Below, piece by piece: positions 1 to 9,544 of a stretch of DNA of 64,000 nt. A program made the translations under genes and the position numbers. The stretch comes from Avena insularis (lineage: Eukaryota > Streptophyta > Magnoliopsida > Poales > Poaceae), in NCBI GenBank assembly GCA_023614405.1, contig CM042689.1, forward strand, positions 281,115,533-281,179,532. The letters are read 5' to 3'. The notes beneath the pieces are model-generated. The model ran no database searches. It had not been told where the DNA came from and saw nothing but the letters and a program-made list of their open reading frames with translations. Numbering within the stretch: position 1 is the stretch's first letter; the number at the start of each line of letters is the position of its first letter.

Positions 1-623
1 TAAAAAGGATGTGACTTGGTCATGAGGAAGGATAAGAATGATTTTGGTTTTGACCAGTGATGGTCGAAGATGTTTAAAAAGGGTTTTACTATAAAAACTG
101 TTTTCAAAGTTTTTAACAAGGAGGTGGAGATGTCCGGATTTTCAAAAAGGAGGCATATTTTCCAAAAACTCTTTTTCAACAAAGATATAGAGATGCCATT
201 GTAGATTTTCCTCTGAAAACAACTATAGTGTAGAGCTATCTCGCCATAGCCAAATATGCATTATCTTATTACCTTGTCTCGGTGGTTTTGCAAGTACGTT
301 CAAAGTACTCACCGGCATTGTCCCTGGCTATTTACTTGGCCAGATTGCAGATGTTAAGAAGTGATGAAGGTGCTAACGTCTATGCGAGCTAGGCTGCCTT
401 CCCAGTCAGTTGCCTGTAGGTTAAGGCATGATATGGGCTCTGCGCTTGACGACTTCCGCTACTTGTGTTGTAATTGTCATAATGGCCATTCTGTAAGTTT
501 TGTACTTGTTACTATATGGATGTTGTAATGATACTAGTCAGTTATGCTCATGGCTCACTGGTCATGGGAACGTGAATTGCATGCATAATGGGTATTCTCG
601 GACCGTAAATCCTGGGTGCCACA
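1..623 (+). repeat. Element A 5' LTR, 3' part only
   Basis: The segment aligns with 36519-37141 with scattered substitutions. It ends ...GTGCCACA just before the primer binding site, as a 5' LTR should. The rest lies upstream of the window. No coding sequence is visible in it. Confidence 0.85.
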
Positions 624-627
624 GACA

Positions 628-640
628 TGGTATCAGAGCC
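628..640 (+). other. Element A primer binding site
   Basis: TGGTATCAGAGCC is complementary to the 3' end of plant initiator tRNA-Met, the usual primer for plant LTR retrotransposons. It lies four bases after the LTR end. Confidence 0.9.
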
Positions 641-1494
641 ATCCTGACTGTAGGAGACCTTAGTTAGCATGGACATTAGACAAGACAACCACTATCTTGG
701 AAAAATACCCGGTCTTCAAAAACTATTTTCTCAAAAGCTTTTTGAAGAATTTCTTATCTCATGTTCTCTGACTTAAACAATTTGAGAATGGATTACTCTA
801 TATCTCGTCTACTTCAACTAATCCGTTTTCACAAACAAACTCCGACTCGGAGACTATGAAGACGGACATCCCGAGATGAAGAGACACCGAGACAAGCAAA
901 ACAAAGGAGCTACCAACGACAAAAGACACTACAAGATCACCCCACCAACGGAGTCCTTCACCGCCCCCAAATCAATCAAGTACGACACCAACAACCAAAG
1001 ATGGCAGGACAGAAGTCCAGACCCCCGTAATGTCTGTACTTAGGATTAGCATCCCTAGAATACGATTCCCCTTATGGCGTGTAGTCACCTCCTTAGTACC
1101 TATGGTATGCTTTGCTTGATTGTCATGTGCCTATATGATGCTTGGAATGTGTTGCTTGTCTGCCAAAAATCGTTCGACCCTAAAAGTTTTGACCACCTTG
1201 CTGGCGTACCCCGATTCTAACTCTCGCAACCTCATATACGGAAACCTCTCCTCTGCAGGATGGCCACCTAAGAGAACCTTGAAAACCTCAAGTAAAACTA
1301 TAAGGTGGAAAGACTGCGTCTTTCCACTCAACTCCAATAAACCCCTGCTGACTTACCATCGCCAACCATAGCCTTCCACCCAATATCATACCTCACAAAT
1401 TCCTCTATCCTCGAACTCGGAAGACTAATTCCGTCGCACCGTTTCCTTCTATAGCCTGAGATTTCATCTCCACCAGAAAACCCTGAGTTTGGCC
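641..1494 (+). other. Element A leader, no clear coding content
   Basis: This stretch between primer site and gag-like ORF has only short open frames that match nothing I recognise. It contains one GGAAAGACTGCGTCTTTCC hairpin (about 1307-1325) of a type that recurs near the 3' end of the interior. It may include remains of the Gag N-terminus, but I cannot show that. Confidence 0.6.
1307..1325 (+). repeat. Hairpin module 1 (PPT-like purines plus inverted repeat)
   Basis: A purine run (ataaggtggaaag) leads into the inverted repeat GGAAAGAC-tgc-GTCTTTCC. Related modules lie at about 2664-2682 and 2983-3006. The true polypurine tract at 3180-3191 begins with a similar string. Confidence 0.6.
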
Positions 1495-2115
1495 ATGAAG
1501 ATTGGAGCCCCGAAGAAAGGATGCAGCCGCTACAGTGAGGAAGGACATCAAGCCAGCCAGTGCTTAGGCAACTGCCCAAACTGTGGAGCCCTCCACTCTC
1601 CTGCAGATTGCCCCACCCAACTAGTCACATGTTTCCTCTGTGAAGGTCAAGACCATGCCCCGGCCAACTACCCCCTCTATCTCCTGATTGGCAAGGCTCA
1701 TCAACTTCCCTGCATCAACATTGGGAAGAAATCAAGAGAAGGACGTTCCAAGAAAGGCACCTGCTTCTCATGTGATGAACCGGGTCACTTTAGCCGAGAG
1801 TGCCCCCAACGTGGTCTTGACAACACTTCTGCCAAGGCAAAGGCCAAGACCTCCCCAGCCCCCGTAAAGATCCCAAAGCAATCCCAAAGAGAATCTGAAG
1901 CCAATAGAAGCGTCTGTTACACCTGTGGATACCCGGACCACTTCGCCCGCAGTTGTCCAGATCAGTACTGGATGAACCCAAAGCAAGCAACACTGGAACC
2001 CAAAAATGGCAAGAAACTGCGAGCCCCTTCGGCTAAAAGAATTAGGAGGCCGCTATCCCCAGAACCTCCTCTTCCACCGAGAAAGTACTACCTGAGGACA
2101 AACCTTTCACCCTAG
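1495..2115 (+). CDS. Gag-like zinc-knuckle protein of element A
   Basis: A 206-codon frame begins at the ATG two codons after a TTG and ends TAG. It carries five CCHC-like knuckles in a row: a first with its second Cys changed to Tyr (CSRYSEEGHQASQC), CPNC..H....C with short spacing, CFLCEGQDHAPANY with its last Cys changed to Tyr, then intact CFSCDEPGHFSREC and CYTCGYPDHFARSC. The tail is basic and proline-rich. There is no recognisable capsid domain, protease or polymerase. CCHC knuckles bind RNA in retroelement Gag proteins, so packaging or chaperoning of element RNA is the likely role (inference). Element B codes a protein with the same order of knuckles and the same linker phrases (NCPNC / TCFLCEG), so this is a conserved family trait. 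Upstream codons may have been lost. Confidence 0.7.
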   Translation: MKIGAPKKGCSRYSEEGHQASQCLGNCPNCGALHSPADCPTQLVTCFLCEGQDHAPANYPLYLLIGKAHQLPCINIGKKSREGRSKKGTCFSCDEPGHFSRECPQRGLDNTSAKAKAKTSPAPVKIPKQSQRESEANRSVCYTCGYPDHFARSCPDQYWMNPKQATLEPKNGKKLRAPSAKRIRRPLSPEPPLPPRKYYLRTNLSP

Positions 2116-2663
2116 AAAGGCGACAAGACTCTGGACGCTCCTTCGAAGTAGTTTCGCACCCGGGAGCTCGCCTATCCCCAACATTGGTAGAGTCATGTAT
2201 CGCCCGAGAACCTGTTTTGTAAAACTCTAAGTGCCTTGTCGCCTGGCGGCACCGACCTGTTTTGTAAACTCTTAAGTACCTCCTCCACCGACTGGCTTGA
2301 ACCTTCTAAATGCATGGCTGATATGCAAGTATGATATCCTTATTTGCATGTTTTACCCACGACGTTGCCTCAGACCAAACCCGGAATGACCCCATTCCAA
2401 AGGACCTCGTTTCCTAGACCGCCAAATTCCACTGGCATCCTCAAACCCTTCGGACCAGTAACCAGCTCAGAACTAACTACCCAGAAGCCAGTAGGCGCCC
2501 TTTTTCCGGTAGACGGTCTAACGCATGAAGTCGTTCTAACGACTTCAACAGAAGATAACCACCTCCGGAGGAAAAGTGCAGTGTCCTCCCCTAGCATCTG
2601 CATACGACTCCAACCAAGAAAGTCGGCGACTCCGCCAAGAACCCCTAGTTTTGCTCTAAGGGG

Positions 2664-2682
2664 GAAAGACTGCGTCTTTCCC
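2664..2682 (+). repeat. Hairpin module 2
   Basis: Reads taagggggaaagactgcgtc and continues tttccc. The purine run is nearly the same as the element's real polypurine tract, and the inverted repeat is the same as in module 1. Confidence 0.6.
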
Positions 2683-2982
2683 GCCCAAAATACTATAGAC
2701 CCCTGGAGTCCGACACTAGTTAGCACTAAGTGATGACCACCCCCTCCAAATCCGAATCATCGACCCTGCAAGAAGGACGACAATCGGGACTTCTCCGGAA
2801 TCAGAAGGTACTTCAGGAAAGCCCTCCACTCCAAGGTCGACCGCCCAGCCAACATCCCGGTGTATCAAGACCTTAAAGATAGAAAGCTGACTACCATGGC
2901 GAAGGAATAAAGAAGCCTCAATTAGGCATCTCACCGCGAGAAGAAAGGACCCTATCGACAATAAATCTACCTAAACTTGTCC

Positions 2983-3006
2983 TAAGGGGAAAAGACTGTG
3001 TGTTTT
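2983..3006 (+). repeat. Hairpin module 3, degenerate
   Basis: Reads aaggggaaaagactgtgtg and continues tttttcac. It is a decayed form of modules 1 and 2, about 320 bp after module 2. Confidence 0.5.
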
Positions 3007-3157
3007 TCACTCACCTAATCTAAACGCCCAAACCCGAAGCTCCGTAGCTCTGATCTATAGCTAACCACGTCAGTTATTTGCAAAATTTGTTAACACCTAA
3101 TAATTTCCACCGCTGAAATTGTTAAGCAGATGTTATCACCCAACCCTACTCCTACCT

Positions 3158-3174
3158 AATCTCGGGACGAGATT
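3158..3174 (+). promoter_or_regulatory. Conserved hairpin before the polypurine tract, element A
   Basis: AATCTCGGGACGAGATT is a 7-bp perfect inverted repeat with a 3-base loop, just before the PPT. The identical 17-mer occurs at the same place in element B (56400-56416). A decayed form lies at 61364-61381 in element C, where it still falls within the pol C-terminal codons. Confidence 0.75.
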
Positions 3175-3179
3175 ATTTT

Positions 3180-3191
3180 AAGGGGGAAAGG
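3180..3191 (+). other. Element A polypurine tract
   Basis: AAGGGGGAAAGG lies immediately upstream of the TGTAACATCCC start of the 3' LTR. This is the expected primer site for plus-strand DNA synthesis. Confidence 0.85.
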
Positions 3192-5539
3192 TCTGTAACA
3201 TCCCAATTTCAGCAACCCTGATTAATTGTCTCAAAAGGCAAAAATCAGGGGGAACAAAAACTTTTCTTGCAATGTTTGCTTGGGCTCATGCAACTGTTTG
3301 TGTACTATTGTGTACTCCTCATCTCAACACTAGTTACAAAAAGCTATTTTACCAAAGAGATGTCTTGGCTCACCTTTCATATTCTCAAATGTTCTGACAA
3401 TTCAAAAACCTGAGCCAAGATGACTTTGACACAACCAAATACTTTACTAATCTCTATTAACAAAACTATGGAGACATATATATACTCTCCTTACGTTTTC
3501 AAGACAGAACCCTTCAACTACTCTTATCTCTAGGTTCTCCAAAATCTTTATCAAAACCTTTTTATTCCAATCTTGGTAGGAATACCAAGATGATCCTTAT
3601 CTTACTTCAAGTTACACCCAATTCAAATTTCCCACCCTTACCTCAAGCTAGGTTTGATGGTAACCCTAGAAGTAGTTAGATAAGTAATAATATGTATTGC
3701 CTTGATCTGCTGTTTGATGAATTGCCTTGATATGTTGATTGTCTTGTTTGCTTAGGAACTAGAGTGATATAATCTAGTAGCTCATACCTTAGGACCCAAT
3801 CCTTGCTTGTGACCATCAAGCCCATATCAAGAATCCAAGTATGGATCTATCCTAAGCCACTCAAGTGACCCTCTCATCTCCAAATCAGCTCAATCCAGGG
3901 ATAAATCCTTATGCTAGTTTCCAACCCAGTGAAGACCAATCTAATCATGAACCCTATCTACGTATTTATTACCTCAACATCATCTCCTTTTTCATGTGTT
4001 TGGAACCTAGAATCCTCTCAAAAGCATCCACACTTACACTCTAGTCTAAAACCCTAAATCTGCCAAAATGGCTGTCTGGATTTCTTATCTAGATTCAATC
4101 TTTGGAGCCCCACCTTTTTCATCCTATGTGCATTCTTGAGAATGTAATTGAACCATATTGAAGTACATATTTAGTACTTCCAAAGCCTACTATTTCCCTT
4201 GACTAAACCATTCTATTTCCCACTCACCCATGATGGTTTTATAGTCAAGATAATAATCTTTTCTGCTAATCTTATCATCTTGCCTACTTTGGCAGAAGCT
4301 CACATCTATATTCCACCTCCCCTTGACCAACCCTTTGCTTGGTTATGATCTACTAATCATGTCGTATCAACCCCCACTTCACTTGTTTCCATTGGAGCCT
4401 TGTGCTTCTTAAACCCACATGGTTTAGGAGGCTACCTGATGTATCTGCTATGGCAGCCTTATTTTCAACAAAGTTTGCCATCTCATCTGGATCACCTCAA
4501 ATGCAACCAAGCCCAACTCTTTATTCCATGATCATCTATATGACTTGTTCTATCCATCCATATAACCCTTGTACCAAGGTGAGCTCTGAGCTCCCTAATC
4601 CAACCTTGTTTAGGTGTCATCAAAATAACCAAACCCTAGATCCTCCCAAATCTAGTTTCCATCCTTTCCACCACATTATTTAAAACTCAAGGTTGACCTT
4701 GATGCATACATAAAGTTTACCTCATCTACCTTGGATATAAGACTCCCCAAATAATTTACCATAATTATTTGGAGCCTAAAACTAATTAAGTTCTTTTTCA
4801 GGCAAAATCCTCCAAACCTTGTCTTCAAGGCAAGTTTGTTTTTCTCCAAATCACCTTGCCAACTCAAGGAACATTTGAGGACTATATATCATATCCCATC
4901 TTTCCAACTCAAAAATAATTCTTTTTGAGATTCTTTATTATATCTTTTTGCCCTTTTTCTTAAATGGCAGAAACAAGAAATAATTCCCCAAAAATATTTT
5001 TCCACCTCAATAAATCCCAATAAAATTCTAAAATATGTGTTATGGTATTTAGGACAATCTCGCATCAAAAACCAAGCTTGTCCCATGTAAAAATATCACT
5101 TAAGCTTCTAGAAACCATCTCTGCACTTTTTGAATAAGTGCCTTTAATTGGGGTTATAATCATTAGAAAAATCCCATTTAAATCCTGAGGAGATTATTTG
5201 ACCTCCTATACCTACCAGTACTCTCCCCCCACCTTGTCCAATGAAAATTTATCAACTTCCTTCACAAGCCTCCCTCTAATCAATTTTGCTAAAACAATGA
5301 AAACTTGATTCAAACTAAAACCAAACCAGCTCCAAACTTGTCAAGCACTCCTCCACGGCACCCCACCCTCCTTTGGTCGACCATCTATTGTAGCCCTAGC
5401 TACTGTAGCATCTACCCTCCTTTGTCCAATGTGCTTGAGAGAAAGAGAGGACCCTCTTTTGAATATCTTTGTAATAAAAGGGGAAAGCAGCCACACCACC
5501 CCTCCATCCACTCTATGGTCGAGCACCTGGCCCCACACC

Positions 5540-6270
5540 ATCAATCAACACCACCCTAGGTAGCCAATGGGAAGCCAGCACCCTTGCCCTTGTCCAAATG
5601 GATTTTTGTCCACCCACCAGCACCCCTCTCGGTTTATAAGGCCATGGGCCACCCCAGCTCACCCCTCTGCCCTCATTTGCCCCGTCTCCCCTCCACTCTC
5701 CTCCCAAGAGCTCCCTCTCCCTTGCTCTGCCTTGCCCGAGAGAAGGAGATAAAGAAGCTCTCGGCCTCTTCCTTCTCCTAGAGCTAGGCTCCTCCCTCAT
5801 CCCTCCTCTCCCTCTACATGTTACCTAGCCGTACTCCCCTCTTCCTACTAAAGCTAATGGGCCCCTGTTTGTTGACATGCAGCCGCTACTGAAGCCACGC
5901 CGGCGCGCCCTCCTCGGCCACCCTCGCATGAGCCTCGTTCTGGAAGCAAACGGAACTGTGTCGCTCATACCCGGAGTCATCGTCGTCGACTGTGTCGCCC
6001 CGTCGCCTCCATGACCGCCCTCGAGCTCCTGGTGATCCTCCCCGCATCTTCCCTGGACCTCCCTAGGGTTTCCTCCCCTGTCCGTGTCATGAGGAAGGAG
6101 ACGACGCCCAGGCCGTCAGATCTCCTCTAATCCAACAGCCACCCCGCACCCTTACCCCTTCGCCCCGGCCGGGCCAGCTGAGTCGTGGCCCTCCCGCAAG
6201 CCTGCCCCTCTAGCTAGGCCAAAAACCCTTCCCCCAGCCCACTTTCGCCAGATCCGGCCTGCGCCTCCCT
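5540..6270 (+). promoter_or_regulatory. GC- and CT-rich block in element A 3' LTR, possible promoter and leader
   Basis: This block has long C/T runs, many CpGs and many plant-5'UTR-like CTCC strings inside an otherwise AT-rich LTR. LTRs of elements B and C hold similar blocks at a similar relative position. A role as promoter and transcribed leader is inferred. I see no unambiguous TATA box. Confidence 0.4.
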
Positions 6271-6994
6271 TTTGCCTTTTCTTTTATTCATCTTTACAGA
6301 TCTAGAAAATAGCAGTTTGGGTTAAATTCAAATAAAAAGGTAAAATGCTTCAAAATAATCGGATCTAAAATTTCTCAAGTACCTGTATGTTTTACTCAAC
6401 ATGCCGACGCAGTTTTGTACCAAAATAATGTCTAGATTAAAGATGATAAATCATCTACCAAGATATATCCAGTTCACTAAATAAATTCTCTAGAAAGTTT
6501 TACAAATCTAAAGGGAGTAAAACCAATTTTATCTTGAAGGTATCATCCATACCTTGAATGTCCCACTGGCCCCATCTTAGTTTGCTTCCTAAATGACAGT
6601 TAGCAAAATATCAAAATCAAGCCTTTTTGGTCTTTAGAAAATTCCCTAGGTCAAACCAAGTGAGGTTATGACCTGATTCAAACTCTCAGTACCTCTATAT
6701 CACCCTACCTATAAAACTCCACGATATCAATATTTATTGAGCATTATTTGAGTGTTGGTGAATTAAACTATTCTGTGCATAGTTTATTCTCTAGTAAAAT
6801 CACTATAGTAGCTCTGTAACTCCAAAGAGGTTGATTCCAATTTCTGCAGAAAGGTATTCTCAGTACCTAATATCTATCCTTGGAATAACCTAAAAATCTT
6901 CTGTAAATTAAATATCATGAAAAATACAAATCCCATCCAGTACTGTCTTTGGGAATTTATCAAGGGCATTATGTCAATTTTTTTGAGGATATTA

Positions 6995-6999
6995 CAACT
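6995..6999 (+). repeat. Direct repeat CAACT left of the Sirevirus array
   Basis: CAACT here and at 35078-35082 flank the 28-kb array, and removing one copy plus the array gives a continuous element A LTR. The right-hand copy overlaps the last two bases of the canonical LTR end (CCCTTTCA). The match could therefore be a true 5-bp target duplication or partly chance. Confidence 0.65.
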
Positions 7000-7726
7000 C
7001 CTAGAGGGGGGTGAATAGGCTTTTAAAATTATTACGGTTTAGGCTCAAGTAAATGCGGAATAAAACTAACGTTTAATTTATTGAGCACAAAACCTAGCCA
7101 CTAAGTTCACCTAGGTGCACCAACAACCTATGCTAAGCAATACAAGCAACAAGGTGATAGCAAGGTATAAATACTTCAAGCACGATGGCTATCACAATGT
7201 AAAGTGCATAAGTAAAGGGTTCGGTTGAGAGATAACCGATGGACGCGGAGACAAAGATTTGTTTCCCGAAGTTCACTTCCAAAGAAGCTATGTCTCCGTT
7301 GGAGAGGTGCGATGGCGCAATGCTCTCCGAACGCCACAAATGGCTTACCTCGAGGTGTGGTGGCTCGATGCACACCCAACGCCACACAAGGACTCACCCC
7401 GAATGCGGAAGCACGCAACTCACCGACGCCACAAAAGGCTCACCCTATTCTCCCAAGTGCGCACCACAAAAGGCGGGCACTTGCTCCACTATGGGACGCT
7501 TGAGGGCGGTCACCGAACCCGTACAAGATTGGGGCTAACTCCACAACTCAATTGGAGGCTCCCAACAACAAAGCCACAAAAGGCCAACAACGCCAAAAAA
7601 GGCTACAAGACCACAAAAGGTCAACAAGACCACAAAAGGTCAACAATCCAACCATTAACTGCCTAGGGTTCCAAGGAACCCAAGAGAAACAAGCTCACAA
7701 GCTTGAACTCGCCGAATCTCCGAGGA

Positions 7727-7936
7727 GAACTCAAACCTATGCACCAAATGCAAAGGCAAGTCCTTCTCCCCCAAATTCCAACAAAGCTACAAAAGCTATT
7801 GGGGGAATAAGGGAGCAAGAACACAAGAGTAGAACTCAAACCTATGCACCAAATGCAAGGGCAAGTCCTTCTCTCCCAAATTCCAACAAAGCTACAAAAG
7901 CTATTGGGGGAATAAGGGAGGAAGAACACAAGAGGA
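7727..7936 (-). repeat. 105-bp tandem duplication in LTR1
   Basis: Two units of 105 bp, starting gaactcaaacctatgcacc at 7727 and 7832, differ at a few bases. The same pair is present in every LTR of the array. A run of short cacaaaagg(c/t)caac units lies just to the left (about 7570-7650). Confidence 0.85.
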
Positions 7937-8166
7937 GAATACAAAACTCTCCAAGATCTAGATCCCAATGATTCCTTCACAAAGAAGGTATTTGACTTGG
8001 GGGATTGTAGATCTAGATCTCCTCTCTCAAATCCCTCAAAAAGATGCAAGAGTCATAGGAGGGGAAAGGGAGAGGGAAAGCTTCTTCAAGGTTGACAATG
8101 GATGAGAGAGAGAAAGCCAAGAACCAAGAAGAAAAGCTAGTACCCACGAAGGGGAAGAGGAGCCCC

Positions 8167-8173
8167 TTTTAAA
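8167..8173 (-). promoter_or_regulatory. Candidate TATA box, LTR1
   Basis: On minus, TTTAAAAGG lies immediately downstream of the palindrome cluster. That is where the core promoter of Sirevirus LTRs is expected. Position is the only support. Confidence 0.45.
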
Positions 8174-8213
8174 GGGCTCCCAGATTTGCCCATTATGGGC
8201 ATTCGCGACACCT

Positions 8214-8578
8214 GGCCGGAACTTCTGGTGGGAGGCCGGAAGTTCCGGTGGCACGCAGCCATCGTCGAAAACTGCGGAGCGAGAAACTAAAAAAAAACGA
8301 ATCATGGCCGGAACTTCCGGCTCTGGGCGGAAGTTCCGCCCAGCCTGGCTCCAACGGTCATCAGACCGTTGACGCCCGCTCCAGAAGCGCAACCGGAAGT
8401 TCCGGTCAAAACAGACCGGAAGTTCCGGTGAACTTCCGATGCAAGTTCCGGCAAATAGAACGCTTCAAAACAGAAGGTTACTGAGCATGAGCGGAAGAAG
8501 ACCCGGAACTTCTACCGGAACTTTCGGTGGCAAAGATGCCCTGGCGGAACTTCCGGTGGGAAGCCGGAACTTCCGGTC
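8214..8578 (-). promoter_or_regulatory. Palindrome cluster, LTR1
   Basis: About ten copies of CCGGAACTTCCGG / CCGGAAGTTCCGG, exact or with one or two changes, lie in 365 bp. Each is nearly self-complementary and rich in CG and CCGG sites. Palindromes in the cis-regulatory part of LTRs have been described for maize Sireviruses and linked to host methylation. Confidence 0.8.
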
Positions 8579-9544
8579 AGGGAAATTCCAGAAACCAGAA
8601 AACCAGAAACGCAATAACTTTTGCATCCGAACTCCAAACGGGATGAAACCAATTTTTTTGGAAAGATAACGACGAATAGAATCCAACAAAAAATATTGGG
8701 TATCACCTTGGGAGAAAATATCATGAATATATATGTGATCTATCCCCCAAGGTGTGGAGCCGGAAAACTCGCAAGATCAAAAACCGCAATAAGATATGCA
8801 AGTGAAATCCTTAGATGATGAGCTAGAGCTTGTTAAGATGGTGACCACAAGCTCTAGATCCTCTCATGGACAAGAACCAAATAATAACCAAGAAAGATGA
8901 TGACATTAATGCAAAGGTTTGAGCTCTCTCCGAACGATGCAAACGAGACACCCGCTTGAGAGCCCCTCTTGATAGTACGGCTATCTATCCTAAACCCGGT
9001 CTCCCAACTAACAACACAAGACCGGCAAAAGAGAAGCCCTATCAACATACCTTTGCCTTGAGCGCCACACTTGAACTTGATGTAGACCGTCTTGTTCTTC
9101 TATAGTGGGAACACCTTTCTTGTTTGCTCTTGCTCGCTCTTGCTTGGTGAAGACTTGCAAAATGCTCCCCCATACTCCGTGGGGAAACCTCTTATTTGAA
9201 CTTGTCTTCATCATTCCATGAGCACGAGGATGGCAAGCTTCAAGCATGAGATTTTCTAGAGATGGCGCATCTTGAGCTCGTCCTTCTTCATCCTTACTTG
9301 AGGTTGATCCATCTTGATGCAACTCTTTGCATATGGCTTGATCGACCTTCAAGCTCCTTCTTTCTTCATGATTCCAATGGGCACAAAGCCCTTGGACATT
9401 TCTTCATCTTCCAACCTTGAGACCAACACATGGCCCAAGCGATGCCAATGGACAAACCTACAAGTGAAACTCAATTTACACATTAGTCCATAGAGATTGT
9501 CATTAATTACCAAAACCACACATGGGGGCATACATGCCCTTTCA

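Larger units (their letters stand above)
2116..3157 (+). other. Element A non-coding 3' interior
   Basis: About 1 kb has no convincing ORF. It includes a short local duplication (cctgttttgtaaa at about 2211 and 2251) and two hairpin modules with PPT-like purines. It ends at the conserved hairpin before the polypurine tract. In autonomous relatives pol would occupy this place, and no pol motif is visible here. Confidence 0.6.
3194..6999 (+). repeat. Element A 3' LTR, left part
   Basis: The LTR starts TGTAACATCCC. About 2.3 kb of AT-rich sequence is followed by a pyrimidine- and GC-rich block (about 5540-6270) and then AT-rich DNA again. The part ends at CAACT (6995-6999), where the Sirevirus array begins. 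The LTR continues at 35083. Short ORFs here are incidental. Confidence 0.8.
7000..9544 (-). repeat. Sirevirus LTR1 (outer left, 3' LTR of the array)
   Basis: It matches LTR2-4 along its length but lacks the terminal 20 bp (tgaaagtacaaaggaagtcg in + orientation) and begins directly at cctagagg. It has private variants (for example tatgtctccg, ccccgaatgc) not shared by the inner LTRs. No ORF in it is credible; the many overlapping open frames at 7133-7971 recur in all LTRs and have no coding signature. Confidence 0.88.

Noticed and set aside
628..640. tRNA gene at TGGTATCAGAGC sites.
   Set aside because: Only the 12-13 bases complementary to the tRNA 3' end are present, directly after an LTR. 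No cloverleaf follows.
7727..7936. Spaced repeats that might suggest a CRISPR array.
   Set aside because: Only two long adjacent copies with no spacer pattern, within a eukaryotic LTR.
7133..7971. Overlapping 80-140-codon ORFs on both strands, repeated near 15650, 24160 and 32650.
   Set aside because: They lie inside LTRs, overlap in several frames, cover the 105-bp and short tandem repeats, and change length between copies. This is what repeated non-coding DNA gives, not a gene.
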